From contig JAUWLI010000065.1 of NCBI GenBank assembly GCA_030613765.1, positions 1 to 11,352 of the forward strand: a DNA stretch of 11,352 nt, written 5' to 3'. The stretch comes from Phycisphaerae bacterium. GTDB taxonomy: Bacteria > Planctomycetota > Phycisphaerae > Sedimentisphaerales > SG8-4. Every line of letters begins with the position of its first letter. The stretch's first letter is position 1. The notes under the pieces are model-generated. The model made no database searches. It was not told the DNA's origin and saw only the letters and a list, made by a program, of their open reading frames with translations. The position numbers and the translations under genes are program-made. Below are positions 1 to 7,007 of the stretch, one piece after another.

Positions 1-74
1 GCGCCCGTAGCTCAATTGGATAGAGTCGCGGACTTCGAATCCGAAGGTTGGAGGTTCGAGTCCTCCCGGGCGCG
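1..74 (+). tRNA. tRNA-Arg (anticodon TCG, reads CGA)
   Basis: A full cloverleaf can be folded. The 7-bp acceptor stem pairs 1-7 with 67-73 and is perfect, with discriminator G74. The D arm pairs 10-13 with 23-26, including a G10-T26 wobble, and its loop carries GG at 18-19 followed by A20, an arginine identity base. The anticodon stem is 28-32/40-44 with loop CTTCGAA at 33-39, so the anticodon is TCG at 35-37. The T arm pairs GGAGG 50-54 with CCTCC 62-66 around TTCGAGT. The variable loop is five bases. C36 and G37 of the anticodon are also arginine determinants. CCA is not encoded. The outermost anticodon-stem pair, G28/A44, is a mismatch. It faces the minus-strand operon convergently, with only 46 bp between them. 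Confidence 0.95.
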
Positions 75-120
75 TTCTAAACCCTGTTTTTGCCTCCCCA
101 TTGCATGGATACCGAATAGC

Positions 121-3100
121 TTACTTGCTGAAGCAGGCAATGCTGCCGTCCTGCATCGCAACGTAGAGACGGCCGTTAGCCGCCGCAAGCCCATTAAAAA
201 CCGGCGGAGCTGGAAGCTTATACTCCCAAAGCGTTTTGCCGTCGGTCTTGTCGCAGGCAGAGAGCACACCCCCTTTTCTCCCTTCGAACGCGCCCAAAGG
301 ATCCTCGGGGTCCACAACATCCGGAAAACCGGCGACGAACAGGAGCCCATCAGTGGCAACCATGGCGTTTACTCGTACGGGGATGCGTTTTTTCCAGATT
401 TGCCTGCCGGCCTCTTTGTCCATCGCGAAGAGAAGGTATCCCTCCTTGCCCGGCGTGAAATAGACCTTCGGGTCCAGGCCGCGAAGGCTGTCGAACATCC
501 TGATACAGTACGCGGCTGTTTCGTCATGCACGATGAGTCTTGCATAGGAATCCTTGGGACCAAATGACCACGGGATTCGTTTAAAATATGAGTCGTCTAA
601 CAACCCGCCTTTGGCGTGTATCCGGTTGTCCGCTTGGCGAGCAGGGGGCTTTTGCTGTTCGAGATGTGTGTTGAATGCCATGTCCCGCATATAAATCAAC
701 TCGCCATCACACTGCAGGATATCGGGTAATGCACCCATCGGTAATTTATAATTCTGGGAGATGTTATTGATATCATAAGATGGACCCTGAAATCTCTTTT
801 TGTAACGGAGTTCGCCGCTGACGGCGTCTACACCAAAGATGTAAATACCGCCGTCCAGATGTGAGGACCTGCCCGCTGCAAAGTACGCAATCCCTTTTGT
901 AACGAGGATGCTGCCGTGTACGGGCCACGCCGATTCGAGCTGGCCAAAGGCGCCGATAAGTCTTTCCTCAGGTGCAGCGCGAAACCGCCACACAAGATGC
1001 CCGTCGTCGGCACGGACGCGATATACCCAGCCATCGGCCGAGCCGAAGAGCACCGTTCCCCGGTAATAGACCGGCGGCGAATCGATTCTACCACCGGCGG
1101 CATATTCCCACTTCTGCTCCCCGTCCAAACCGTTCATGGCGACCAAATGATGCTCGTCCACCAGAGGAATGAAGATTCGGCTATCGACCACGATTGGGGG
1201 AGCAAGTCTGTTTCCAATTCGCTTTTGCCACAACAGTTTGGGCCTGGCCGAAATCCTGGTCTCTACGGAGCCGCTCCTTATCGTGTCGTGGCGAAACGCA
1301 GGCCAGTCTTCGTCGCTTGCTGCTGCGCCGCTCGCTTTACCAAATGCAGGACCTCTTTCGAGAATTCCTGTTTCTTCACGACTTTTTCGCCGCTGTTCCT
1401 GCGGGATTGCAGGCGCCAGCGCATTAAAGCCGTTGAGCTTCTCGTCGATGTAGCACACGCAGGGATGAGGGGGTGCGTATTGTAGACCGTTTGCCGGCAT
1501 CATGCCCAAGTGACAGGTCCCGCGCACCCAATTGTGAACGGTATGTTTGCCCTGTTCGAGATCCACAAATTCGGTGCCGCGACGGCTCGCCAGGATGTAC
1601 CGGACTGTGGCCTTATTCCGGTAGCAGCGATGATGATGATGTGTCTTGAAGATATTGCCCAGTGGCACCTCTTTGATGAGCCGGCCGGTGTGCAGGTCGT
1701 AGCCGTTGACGCTGAGGGGCCAGGGACTGCTATTGCCGCCTCCCTTGAGCTTTCCCCGGTCGAGTTCCGTGCTCCACGTCCAAACAAGGCCGTCAATCAC
1801 AAAGACATCCATCCACTCGAACCACAGGTGCTGAAGGTACTTCTTGGGTTGTTTCCAGAGAAGCTGGCCCGAAACTGCCGAGAATGCTGCAAGCTGATTC
1901 GGGCTGGCGTGGATGACCACGCCAGCTTGAATGATTAAAGTACCTCTCCACAGAGTCTGCTGTGCTTTGATCCCTCCAGCCTTATAGTCTGCTTGTACCA
2001 GCGGGAACTGCGTCCGCCACTTTTCCTTACCTGTCTTGAAATCGAGAGCCACGACATCCGGGCTGTCGAGAAGAGCAACCACTTTGCCGTCCGTTGCCGT
2101 ATTCAGGGTAGGATCGACCTTGGCGGGGGGGACACTGCCATGCATTGCCCTGAATCGGTAGTAATCCGTTTTTGTTCCGCCATAGCTGTCTTCCGATGTC
2201 CATAGTTGCCTGCCGCTCTTCGTGTCGATCACCACCACTTTGGCGCGGTCTTCCTGCAAGACCGTCAAGACTAACAAGCCGGAACTATACAGAATCTCTG
2301 AAGTCCGGGCGGTCCCATCATAGGTCTTGAGCACTTTGCCTGTTCGCGCGTCGAGTTCACTTACCGGTGCGCGGTACCCCAGCGTGACGTACACCCTGTC
2401 ATCGGCCGCGACAAGACGCTTTTGGATATTGAGCGGAATATCACCGGGTCTGGGACTGAACCAGGAGGGTTTCCATGCACGCCAGCCCCAGTCCTTGATT
2501 GGCACTTTCCAGAGCAACAAGCCGTTGAAGGCATCCCTTGCTGTGAGAAACCACTTATCCGGTAACGAATGGTCGCCGAGAAGGCTGATCGGCGCCTCAT
2601 CAGCGATGTAGAAAAGCCTGCCGCGTGCAGTCACCAGCGACCTGACGCTCGAGTCGCTTTCGTGGGAGCGCAGCCACAACGGTTCCGAGATCCACTGATA
2701 ATGCCTGGGCGGACCTACAATCCGGTCCTGTGCCACAGGATTGCCATCTGATCCATGCAGGTAGTGCGTCCACTCATCGATGTTTTTCGACCACGGTTTG
2801 ACGGTCTTCGTCCACCTGCCACCCCGCTTGATATACGCCACACCGCGCGGCACAAGCACGCGCATCACCTCCTCCATCGATACCGGGAGCGGCTTGTCGG
2901 CAACAAGAAGGTTCACCAGGTTCTCCGCATAGGGCAGGCGTGTACCGGACCACCGCATGACAGACACTCTACCGTAAAAGCCTTTCTTTTGGATGTACCG
3001 ACGTGCTTTTGCTACCTTTGCGGAGTCACGATCCAGGCCGTGGATGAGGTAACTGTTGTTTGTGCCCAAAGCAGCCGTCAGTTTGCCATCATCACAGCCG

Positions 3101-3249
3101 ATGTGAACGATTAGGCCGCCTTTGATTCCGCTTTCCTTGAGGATTTCCTGAGCTGATTTTCCCCACACCGTTCCGGCAAAGATTAACAGTATGGTACATA
3201 AACCGGCAGGAATCTGAATCCTTAAACTTGAAACGCAATCTCTTTTCAT
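121..3249 (-). CDS. Exported methyltransferase-like / PQQ-type beta-propeller protein (downstream paralogue)
   Basis: This encodes a 1042-residue protein of unknown function. Residues 1-30 form a signal peptide: a basic start, a hydrophobic stretch around 15-28, and likely signal peptidase I cleavage near TVWG|KS. Residues 40-145 resemble a class I SAM-dependent methyltransferase core: motif I HIGCDDG at 49-55, acidic D73 after the second strand, and a degenerate 'VLVPRG' at 131-136. A conserved block follows (DEWTHYLH at 158-165, VGPPR at 178-182). Beta-propeller blades of the BamB/PQQ type then fill the rest, with repeats such as VVALDFKTGKEKW, VYRVRADDGHLVW and LLFAMDKEAGRQIW. A Cys-containing linker (C542, C579, C597, C599) separates the first half from a second half that begins near residue 645. 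It is probably the second gene of an operon with its paralogue 93 bp upstream. An in-frame ATG 16 codons upstream is rejected because the strong ribosome binding site precedes the ATG at 3247-3249. PQQ binding itself is unproven, and a scaffold or binding role is equally possible. Confidence 0.93.
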   Translation of the reverse strand: MKRDCVSSLRIQIPAGLCTILLIFAGTVWGKSAQEILKESGIKGGLIVHIGCDDGKLTAALGTNNSYLIHGLDRDSAKVAKARRYIQKKGFYGRVSVMRWSGTRLPYAENLVNLLVADKPLPVSMEEVMRVLVPRGVAYIKRGGRWTKTVKPWSKNIDEWTHYLHGSDGNPVAQDRIVGPPRHYQWISEPLWLRSHESDSSVRSLVTARGRLFYIADEAPISLLGDHSLPDKWFLTARDAFNGLLLWKVPIKDWGWRAWKPSWFSPRPGDIPLNIQKRLVAADDRVYVTLGYRAPVSELDARTGKVLKTYDGTARTSEILYSSGLLVLTVLQEDRAKVVVIDTKSGRQLWTSEDSYGGTKTDYYRFRAMHGSVPPAKVDPTLNTATDGKVVALLDSPDVVALDFKTGKEKWRTQFPLVQADYKAGGIKAQQTLWRGTLIIQAGVVIHASPNQLAAFSAVSGQLLWKQPKKYLQHLWFEWMDVFVIDGLVWTWSTELDRGKLKGGGNSSPWPLSVNGYDLHTGRLIKEVPLGNIFKTHHHHRCYRNKATVRYILASRRGTEFVDLEQGKHTVHNWVRGTCHLGMMPANGLQYAPPHPCVCYIDEKLNGFNALAPAIPQEQRRKSREETGILERGPAFGKASGAAASDEDWPAFRHDTIRSGSVETRISARPKLLWQKRIGNRLAPPIVVDSRIFIPLVDEHHLVAMNGLDGEQKWEYAAGGRIDSPPVYYRGTVLFGSADGWVYRVRADDGHLVWRFRAAPEERLIGAFGQLESAWPVHGSILVTKGIAYFAAGRSSHLDGGIYIFGVDAVSGELRYKKRFQGPSYDINNISQNYKLPMGALPDILQCDGELIYMRDMAFNTHLEQQKPPARQADNRIHAKGGLLDDSYFKRIPWSFGPKDSYARLIVHDETAAYCIRMFDSLRGLDPKVYFTPGKEGYLLFAMDKEAGRQIWKKRIPVRVNAMVATDGLLFVAGFPDVVDPEDPLGAFEGRKGGVLSACDKTDGKTLWEYKLPAPPVFNGLAAANGRLYVAMQDGSIACFSK

Positions 3250-3253
3250 ATTT

Positions 3254-3260
3254 CCTCCTT
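3254..3260 (-). promoter_or_regulatory. Ribosome binding site deciding the start of the 121-3249 gene
   Basis: On the minus strand this reads AAGGAGG, a near-perfect Shine-Dalgarno sequence, four bases before the ATG at 3249. It selects that ATG over the longer in-frame start at 3297, and the protein then begins directly with a normal signal peptide. Confidence 0.88.
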
Positions 3261-3342
3261 GAGTGTTCAATATCGAGGCTTCTTTGTCCAACTTCAAAAT
3301 TTACTTGACCATTGGAAATTGAACATTCTTCGGTTCCACTGT

Positions 3343-6300
3343 TTATTTCTCCTTAAAGCAAACCACACTGCCATCAATCAAACTGATAAACACCTTTCTT
3401 TCCGCAACTGACATGCCGTCAGAGACGGGAACACTGTCGATTTTATATTCAGCAAGTTTCTCCCCGTTTTCAGCCGATACTGCCCAGATCAAACCTCCAT
3501 GTTTTCCTCGCCATGCCTGCTCCTGGGCCTTGAGCTGGCGGTTTATGTCGTCATTAGCGCCGGGAAGATAACCTAACATTTTTGTTTCGTCAGCCATGTC
3601 AGGAGGTCCGGCTACAAACAAGTTCTTTCCACCCAGAGCCATAGCGTTGATAAGGAGAGGAAGCGATTTCTTGTACCAGTGAACTTTGTGTCCGCTGATA
3701 CTTGGACCTTTTTCCTGGCCTTTGTTCCTTCTGCCTTGTCCTTTCTTTTTTTCCTGTGGTGAAGAGTTACTTGGGTCTTTGTCTACTGCGTAAAGGTGAT
3801 AAGTGGTTCGTGGCTGCAGCATGTTTCCCAGCGGGCTTGCGCGGAAGGCAAAGCAGCGTGATTCATCAAGCACCATGATACGCCCCGAAGGATTTGAGTT
3901 TCGCGTGCCCGCGTACGCGCCCCAGCCTTCGCCGCAATCTTCGCCATATATCAAATATGACCTGTGGAACCATGTATCATCCAAAAAACCGGTCTGGCAG
4001 AACAGATGTCTCTTGCCTTTAGGAACGGACTGTCCGGCCTTCTTTCCGGCAGGGAGGGTAGGGGCGACGTTAATGCGTTTGCCCATCATGTCAAAATTCT
4101 GTTCCTGCATGTAAACCCGTTCCCCATCGCTTGAAAGAATGTCGTCATTCGCGATAGGCATGTATTTCGCCTGTATCAATGTTTGAAGATTCTTTCCTGT
4201 TGCCGGATCGTTTTCATCCAGCACAGTTTCCGAGATCTTTTTGCCCGTTACCGGATCCAGCAGAACAAGCCGCATACCTCCGTCGAGGAACATATTACGG
4301 CCGGCAAGGGCATATACCGTATTGTTCTCTATCAATACACTGCCGTGCACGGGCCATACTGATTCGGGCTGTTGATAGGAGAGGTTTTGCCTGTCTTCCG
4401 GCGCAACCAGGTATCGCCACACAAGCGCACCATCGTCAGCGCGCAGGCAATAGACCCGACCGTCCCCGCAGCCGAACAATACAAGGTCTTTATATAATGA
4501 CGGTGATGAATCGATTTTTCCTCCCGCCGTATATTTCCAGGCAGTTTTGCCGGAGCCGGTATCCAGAGCATATAGTGTCTGTCGATCAATAGCGGTCACG
4601 AATACCTTACCGCCGGCCACAACCGGCTGGGCCAGTTTTCCATCCAGCTTGACCTGCCATGACTTCTTCAAATCGGAAGAAACCGGTGACGGGCAGAATC
4701 CGCTGCGCGCGGCATCGCCACGGTAAGTGAGCCATGAAGACGCCTGGTTGCTGCTCGACGGCCGATGGCCGTACACGGGGCCTTTTTCAAGACGGTTTTT
4801 TAACTTTGAACTTTCATCTTTGAACTCACCCGGCGCGAGCGCGCACAGATGGTGCAGTTTTGACTGGTAGTAACAGGCACAGGTATCCGGCGGTTTGTAA
4901 AGCAGTCCGTTGCACGGCATAAGACCATAGATGCAGCTTCCACGTATAATGTGATTAATATCCATTTCATCGTCGCCGCCTACCTCGTAGAATTCCGTCC
5001 CCATCCCATTGGTCATGATATACTTCGTAGTTGCCCGGCTCGGATAACACCTCGGATGCATCGGAAATGCAGGCAGGTTCTTTGCTACAAAATCCCTCTT
5101 TATCTCGCCCGTCCGCAAGTCCAATACCTTGAAATGCGTTCCGTTGCGCTGGGGCGTACCCGTATTCGGCGACCAGATCATCCCGTCGATTATGAACAGA
5201 TCCTCCGGGCAGTGATGGCTTGTCTTCTGCAATGTTCCAGTCCATAGTTTCTTGCCATCCTCGGCGGAAAACGCAGTGAGCTTTGTACCGCTGGCTAATA
5301 CGGCGATTCCCTCTGACAACGAGACCCTCATCGAGCTGCCCGTAGCAACTCTACTAACGGCGGGTCCATCCGATTCCCAGAGTATGTCTCCTGTCTTTCG
5401 ATCAAGGGCGACCAAGCCCTGGCCGTTGTGGTAGAAAACTTTGTCATCACATACAGTCAGTGTGAGTGGAGCAACTTTGTCAGTATGTTTCCATAAGAGT
5501 TCTCCGGAATCGGCTTCAATTACCCTAATGATTCGCCTGGGACTGGCCGGTGTCCATGCCCATCCAATGTTGGCATGGTTTATTTCCTTATAGCTTGTTG
5601 TTTTGGCCCTGTAATTCACAGGCGGCTGTTCCGGATCTACGAGCAGGTAGAGGACTCCATCGGAGAAGATTATCTCCTGGGTAGGCTTTGTTCGGTCGTA
5701 TGTTCTTATCGTCTTGCCGGTAGCGGCATCGATGGCTTTGACGGGATCTGTCAGTCCGGCGGCGATATAGACCCTGTCTCCAACAGCAACTAACTTCCTC
5801 GGGTGATGACCGGGTCCGCTCTTCAACGGCCAGTTATTGGGATGCCAGTCCGCTAATGGTTTTTTCCAGAGGATAGTCCCGTTAAATCCGTCACGTGCCA
5901 TAAGGGTCCACCTCGAAGGCAGAAAGATATGGTTACGAAGCCCTTCATCTATAACATAGAATATCCTGCCGCGGGCCGATACCATTGCGTGCATGCTGGA
6001 CATGAAATCATGATTGCGCAGCCATTTTGGTGCACCAATCCATTGGATCCTGCGCGGCGGGCCAACTACCTGGTCCTTACCAACCATGGTTCCCTGCGGG
6101 TCATGATGGAAATGGGTCCATTCATCCAGCTCTGCCGGCCAAGGCTTGACAGTTTTGCTTCCATTAATATAAGCGACTCCCCTTGGTGCCAGTACCCGTA
6201 ATATTTCATCTTCTGATACTTTGCACTTGTCAGTCGCCACTACCAGATTCACGAGATTGTCGATATAAGGGAGGTTTTTGCCGTCGAATTCCCTGACTGT

Positions 6301-6591
6301 GACTTTGCCGTATAATCCTCTCGACAAAATCGTCCTTCTCGCTTTTTCAACTTGACCGATATCTGTATCCAGCCCCTGGACGATATAGCTTTCATTTGCG
6401 CGCAGTGCGGCTGTAAGCTTTCCATCTCCGCAACCAACGTGAACAATCATTCCACCCTTAACGTCTGTTGAGTTTAAGATTCTCCGTGCTTCTTTCTCTT
6501 GTATTGAGTCTTCGGCCTTTGTCACTGACAAGGTGCATGATATTACTAAGAGAGAAACAAATGTAATAGAAATCAGCTTTTTGTTTTGCAT
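3343..6591 (-). CDS. Exported methyltransferase-like / PQQ-type beta-propeller protein, possible lipoprotein (upstream paralogue)
   Basis: This encodes a 1082-residue paralogue of the next gene and is probably first in the operon. The N-terminus is a basic n-region, a hydrophobic core and then VISC ending at C19. That fits a lipobox, so the protein may be lipid-anchored; signal peptidase I cleavage after A26 is the alternative. Residues 41-145 are methyltransferase-like, with a better preserved motif I (HVGCGDG, 51-57) than its sister. The DEWTHFHH and VGPPR block follows, then PQQ/BamB-type blades (LVALDRKTGDILW, LYALDTGSGKTAW, VYCLRADDGALVW). A Cys-containing linker (C515, C553, C560, C571, C573) precedes the second half, which opens near residue 621 with the YRGDAARSG motif common at the start of such propellers. 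Near residues 939-965 it has a Lys/Gly/Gln-rich insert that the sister lacks. A GTG start at 6609 is possible, but the ATG at 6589-6591 has AAAGGG (6600-6605) eight bases upstream. No c-type haem CxxCH or quinone dehydrogenase signature was seen, so an enzymatic PQQ role is doubtful. Confidence 0.93.
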   Translation of the reverse strand: MQNKKLISITFVSLLVISCTLSVTKAEDSIQEKEARRILNSTDVKGGMIVHVGCGDGKLTAALRANESYIVQGLDTDIGQVEKARRTILSRGLYGKVTVREFDGKNLPYIDNLVNLVVATDKCKVSEDEILRVLAPRGVAYINGSKTVKPWPAELDEWTHFHHDPQGTMVGKDQVVGPPRRIQWIGAPKWLRNHDFMSSMHAMVSARGRIFYVIDEGLRNHIFLPSRWTLMARDGFNGTILWKKPLADWHPNNWPLKSGPGHHPRKLVAVGDRVYIAAGLTDPVKAIDAATGKTIRTYDRTKPTQEIIFSDGVLYLLVDPEQPPVNYRAKTTSYKEINHANIGWAWTPASPRRIIRVIEADSGELLWKHTDKVAPLTLTVCDDKVFYHNGQGLVALDRKTGDILWESDGPAVSRVATGSSMRVSLSEGIAVLASGTKLTAFSAEDGKKLWTGTLQKTSHHCPEDLFIIDGMIWSPNTGTPQRNGTHFKVLDLRTGEIKRDFVAKNLPAFPMHPRCYPSRATTKYIMTNGMGTEFYEVGGDDEMDINHIIRGSCIYGLMPCNGLLYKPPDTCACYYQSKLHHLCALAPGEFKDESSKLKNRLEKGPVYGHRPSSSNQASSWLTYRGDAARSGFCPSPVSSDLKKSWQVKLDGKLAQPVVAGGKVFVTAIDRQTLYALDTGSGKTAWKYTAGGKIDSSPSLYKDLVLFGCGDGRVYCLRADDGALVWRYLVAPEDRQNLSYQQPESVWPVHGSVLIENNTVYALAGRNMFLDGGMRLVLLDPVTGKKISETVLDENDPATGKNLQTLIQAKYMPIANDDILSSDGERVYMQEQNFDMMGKRINVAPTLPAGKKAGQSVPKGKRHLFCQTGFLDDTWFHRSYLIYGEDCGEGWGAYAGTRNSNPSGRIMVLDESRCFAFRASPLGNMLQPRTTYHLYAVDKDPSNSSPQEKKKGQGRRNKGQEKGPSISGHKVHWYKKSLPLLINAMALGGKNLFVAGPPDMADETKMLGYLPGANDDINRQLKAQEQAWRGKHGGLIWAVSAENGEKLAEYKIDSVPVSDGMSVAERKVFISLIDGSVVCFKEK

Positions 6592-6663
6592 CGGATTTAC
6601 CCTTTCCACTTCAACATGCCCTTTGTTTATTGCTCCGGAACGCCTTCGCAGGAAGTCGTATCA

Positions 6664-6692
6664 ATTATATGGCTGTACAATGACACAGTCAT
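6664..6692 (-). promoter_or_regulatory. Sigma70-like promoter, proximal, for the paralogue operon
   Basis: Read on the minus strand, a -35 of ATGACT (6687-6692, four of six matches to TTGACA) is followed after exactly 17 bases by a perfect TATAAT (6664-6669). Transcription would begin near 6657, giving a leader of about 65 bases before the ATG at 6591. The match is by eye only, and planctomycete consensus sequences may differ. Confidence 0.5.
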
Positions 6693-6721
6693 ATTATATA
6701 GCCTTCTCACGTTGCGAGCAA
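6693..6721 (-). promoter_or_regulatory. Sigma70-like promoter, distal, for the paralogue operon
   Basis: On the minus strand TTGCTC (6716-6721) and TATAAT (6693-6698) are 17 bases apart. The -35 matches TTGACA at only its first three bases, so this is weaker than the proximal promoter, whose -35 starts immediately downstream. Confidence 0.35.
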
Positions 6722-6752
6722 TAGGACACTTGTCGGAGTGAGATAATAGTCC

Positions 6753-6781
6753 TTGCTATACTACTCAAAATATGTTAAAAT
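6753..6781 (+). promoter_or_regulatory. Candidate sigma70-like promoter for the CotH/lamin-tail gene
   Basis: TTGCTA (6753-6758, four of six) and TAAAAT (6776-6781, five of six) are 17 bases apart. Initiation near 6788 would give a leader of about 220 bases that includes all three stem-loops. A perfect TATAAT also lies at 6801-6806, but it has no recognisable -35 at 16-18 bases. Confidence 0.4.
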
Positions 6782-6832
6782 AAGTGATATTCGTGTAACC
6801 TATAATTGCGATTTTATGGCCTATAAGTTACA

Positions 6833-6871
6833 GGGATCCCATTTTGCAATAGTTCTCAAAATGGGAATCCC
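6833..6871. repeat. Inverted repeat / stem-loop 1
   Basis: Arm 6833-6846 (GGGATCCCATTTTG) pairs with 6857-6871 over 14 base pairs with a single bulged A, around a 10-base loop. No T-tract follows on either strand, so it is not a standard intrinsic terminator. It could be an RNA leader hairpin or an operator. Confidence 0.7.
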
Positions 6872-6888
6872 CATGGATAAAACCGCAG

Positions 6889-6915
6889 TTCCTTGTGTAA
6901 GGCATCAACAAGGAG
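6889..6915. repeat. Inverted repeat / stem-loop 2
   Basis: CCTTGT (6891-6896) pairs with ACAAGG (6908-6913). The stem extends by a T-A pair and a T-G wobble to about eight pairs around an 11-base loop. The right arm contains an AAGGAG sequence that would be hidden in the stem. No credible reading frame follows it: the next ATG, at 6927, is closed by a stop after two codons. Confidence 0.45.
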
Positions 6916-6937
6916 TTAAAGACAGATGTTCTGAATT

Positions 6938-6969
6938 GCCGAAATTGGGTTGACTACCCCAGTTTCGGC
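6938..6969. repeat. Inverted repeat / stem-loop 3
   Basis: GCCGAAATTGGG (6938-6949) pairs with CCCAGTTTCGGC (6958-6969) over 12 base pairs with one wobble, around an 8-base loop. It ends 38 bases before the ATG of the CotH gene. It lacks a following T-tract, so it is more likely a leader structure or operator than an intrinsic terminator. Confidence 0.65.
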
Positions 6970-6998
6970 CTCGCTTGTAAGTGCTATGACCACAGAAT

Positions 6999-7002
6999 GA
7001 GG
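6999..7002 (+). promoter_or_regulatory. Ribosome binding site for the CotH/lamin-tail gene
   Basis: GAGG lies five bases before the ATG at 7008-7010. An in-frame GTG directly upstream (7005-7007) would leave only two bases of spacing, so the ATG is preferred. Confidence 0.7.
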
Positions 7003-7007
7003 ATGTG

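Larger units (their letters stand above)
6592..7007. other. Divergent intergenic regulatory region (416 bp)
   Basis: This region lies between the start codons of the minus-strand operon and the plus-strand CotH gene, so both must be controlled from here. It is visibly more AT-rich than the flanking genes in its operon-proximal half. It contains two promoter-like pairs on the minus strand, one on the plus strand, and three stem-loops on the side of the plus-strand gene. Short reading frames here (for example the 66-codon frame at 6753-6953) lack ribosome binding sites and overlap the hairpins, so I see no gene. Confidence 0.8.

Noticed and set aside
16..567. A 183-codon plus-strand frame starting in the tRNA
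   Set aside because: It begins inside the tRNA-Arg and overlaps the strongly supported minus-strand propeller gene, with no domain or ribosome binding site.
1630..1641. A run of four histidines in the downstream paralogue as a metal site or tag
   Set aside because: The upstream paralogue has no His run at the aligned position (it reads MHPRCY), so only the following RCY is conserved.
121..6591. Quinoprotein alcohol or glucose dehydrogenase activity
   Set aside because: Only generic PQQ-type blade repeats are visible. No CxxCH haem motif or vicinal cysteine pair typical of such enzymes was found, and the N-terminal domain is foreign to that family.
6753..6953. A 66-codon plus-strand frame in the divergent intergenic region
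   Set aside because: It has no ribosome binding site, its first codon coincides with the candidate -35 box, and it runs through the stem-loops, so it is unlikely to be translated.
6833..6969. Intrinsic terminators formed by the intergenic stem-loops
   Set aside because: No T-tract follows any stem on either strand, and the stems lie upstream of both divergent genes and not after a gene.
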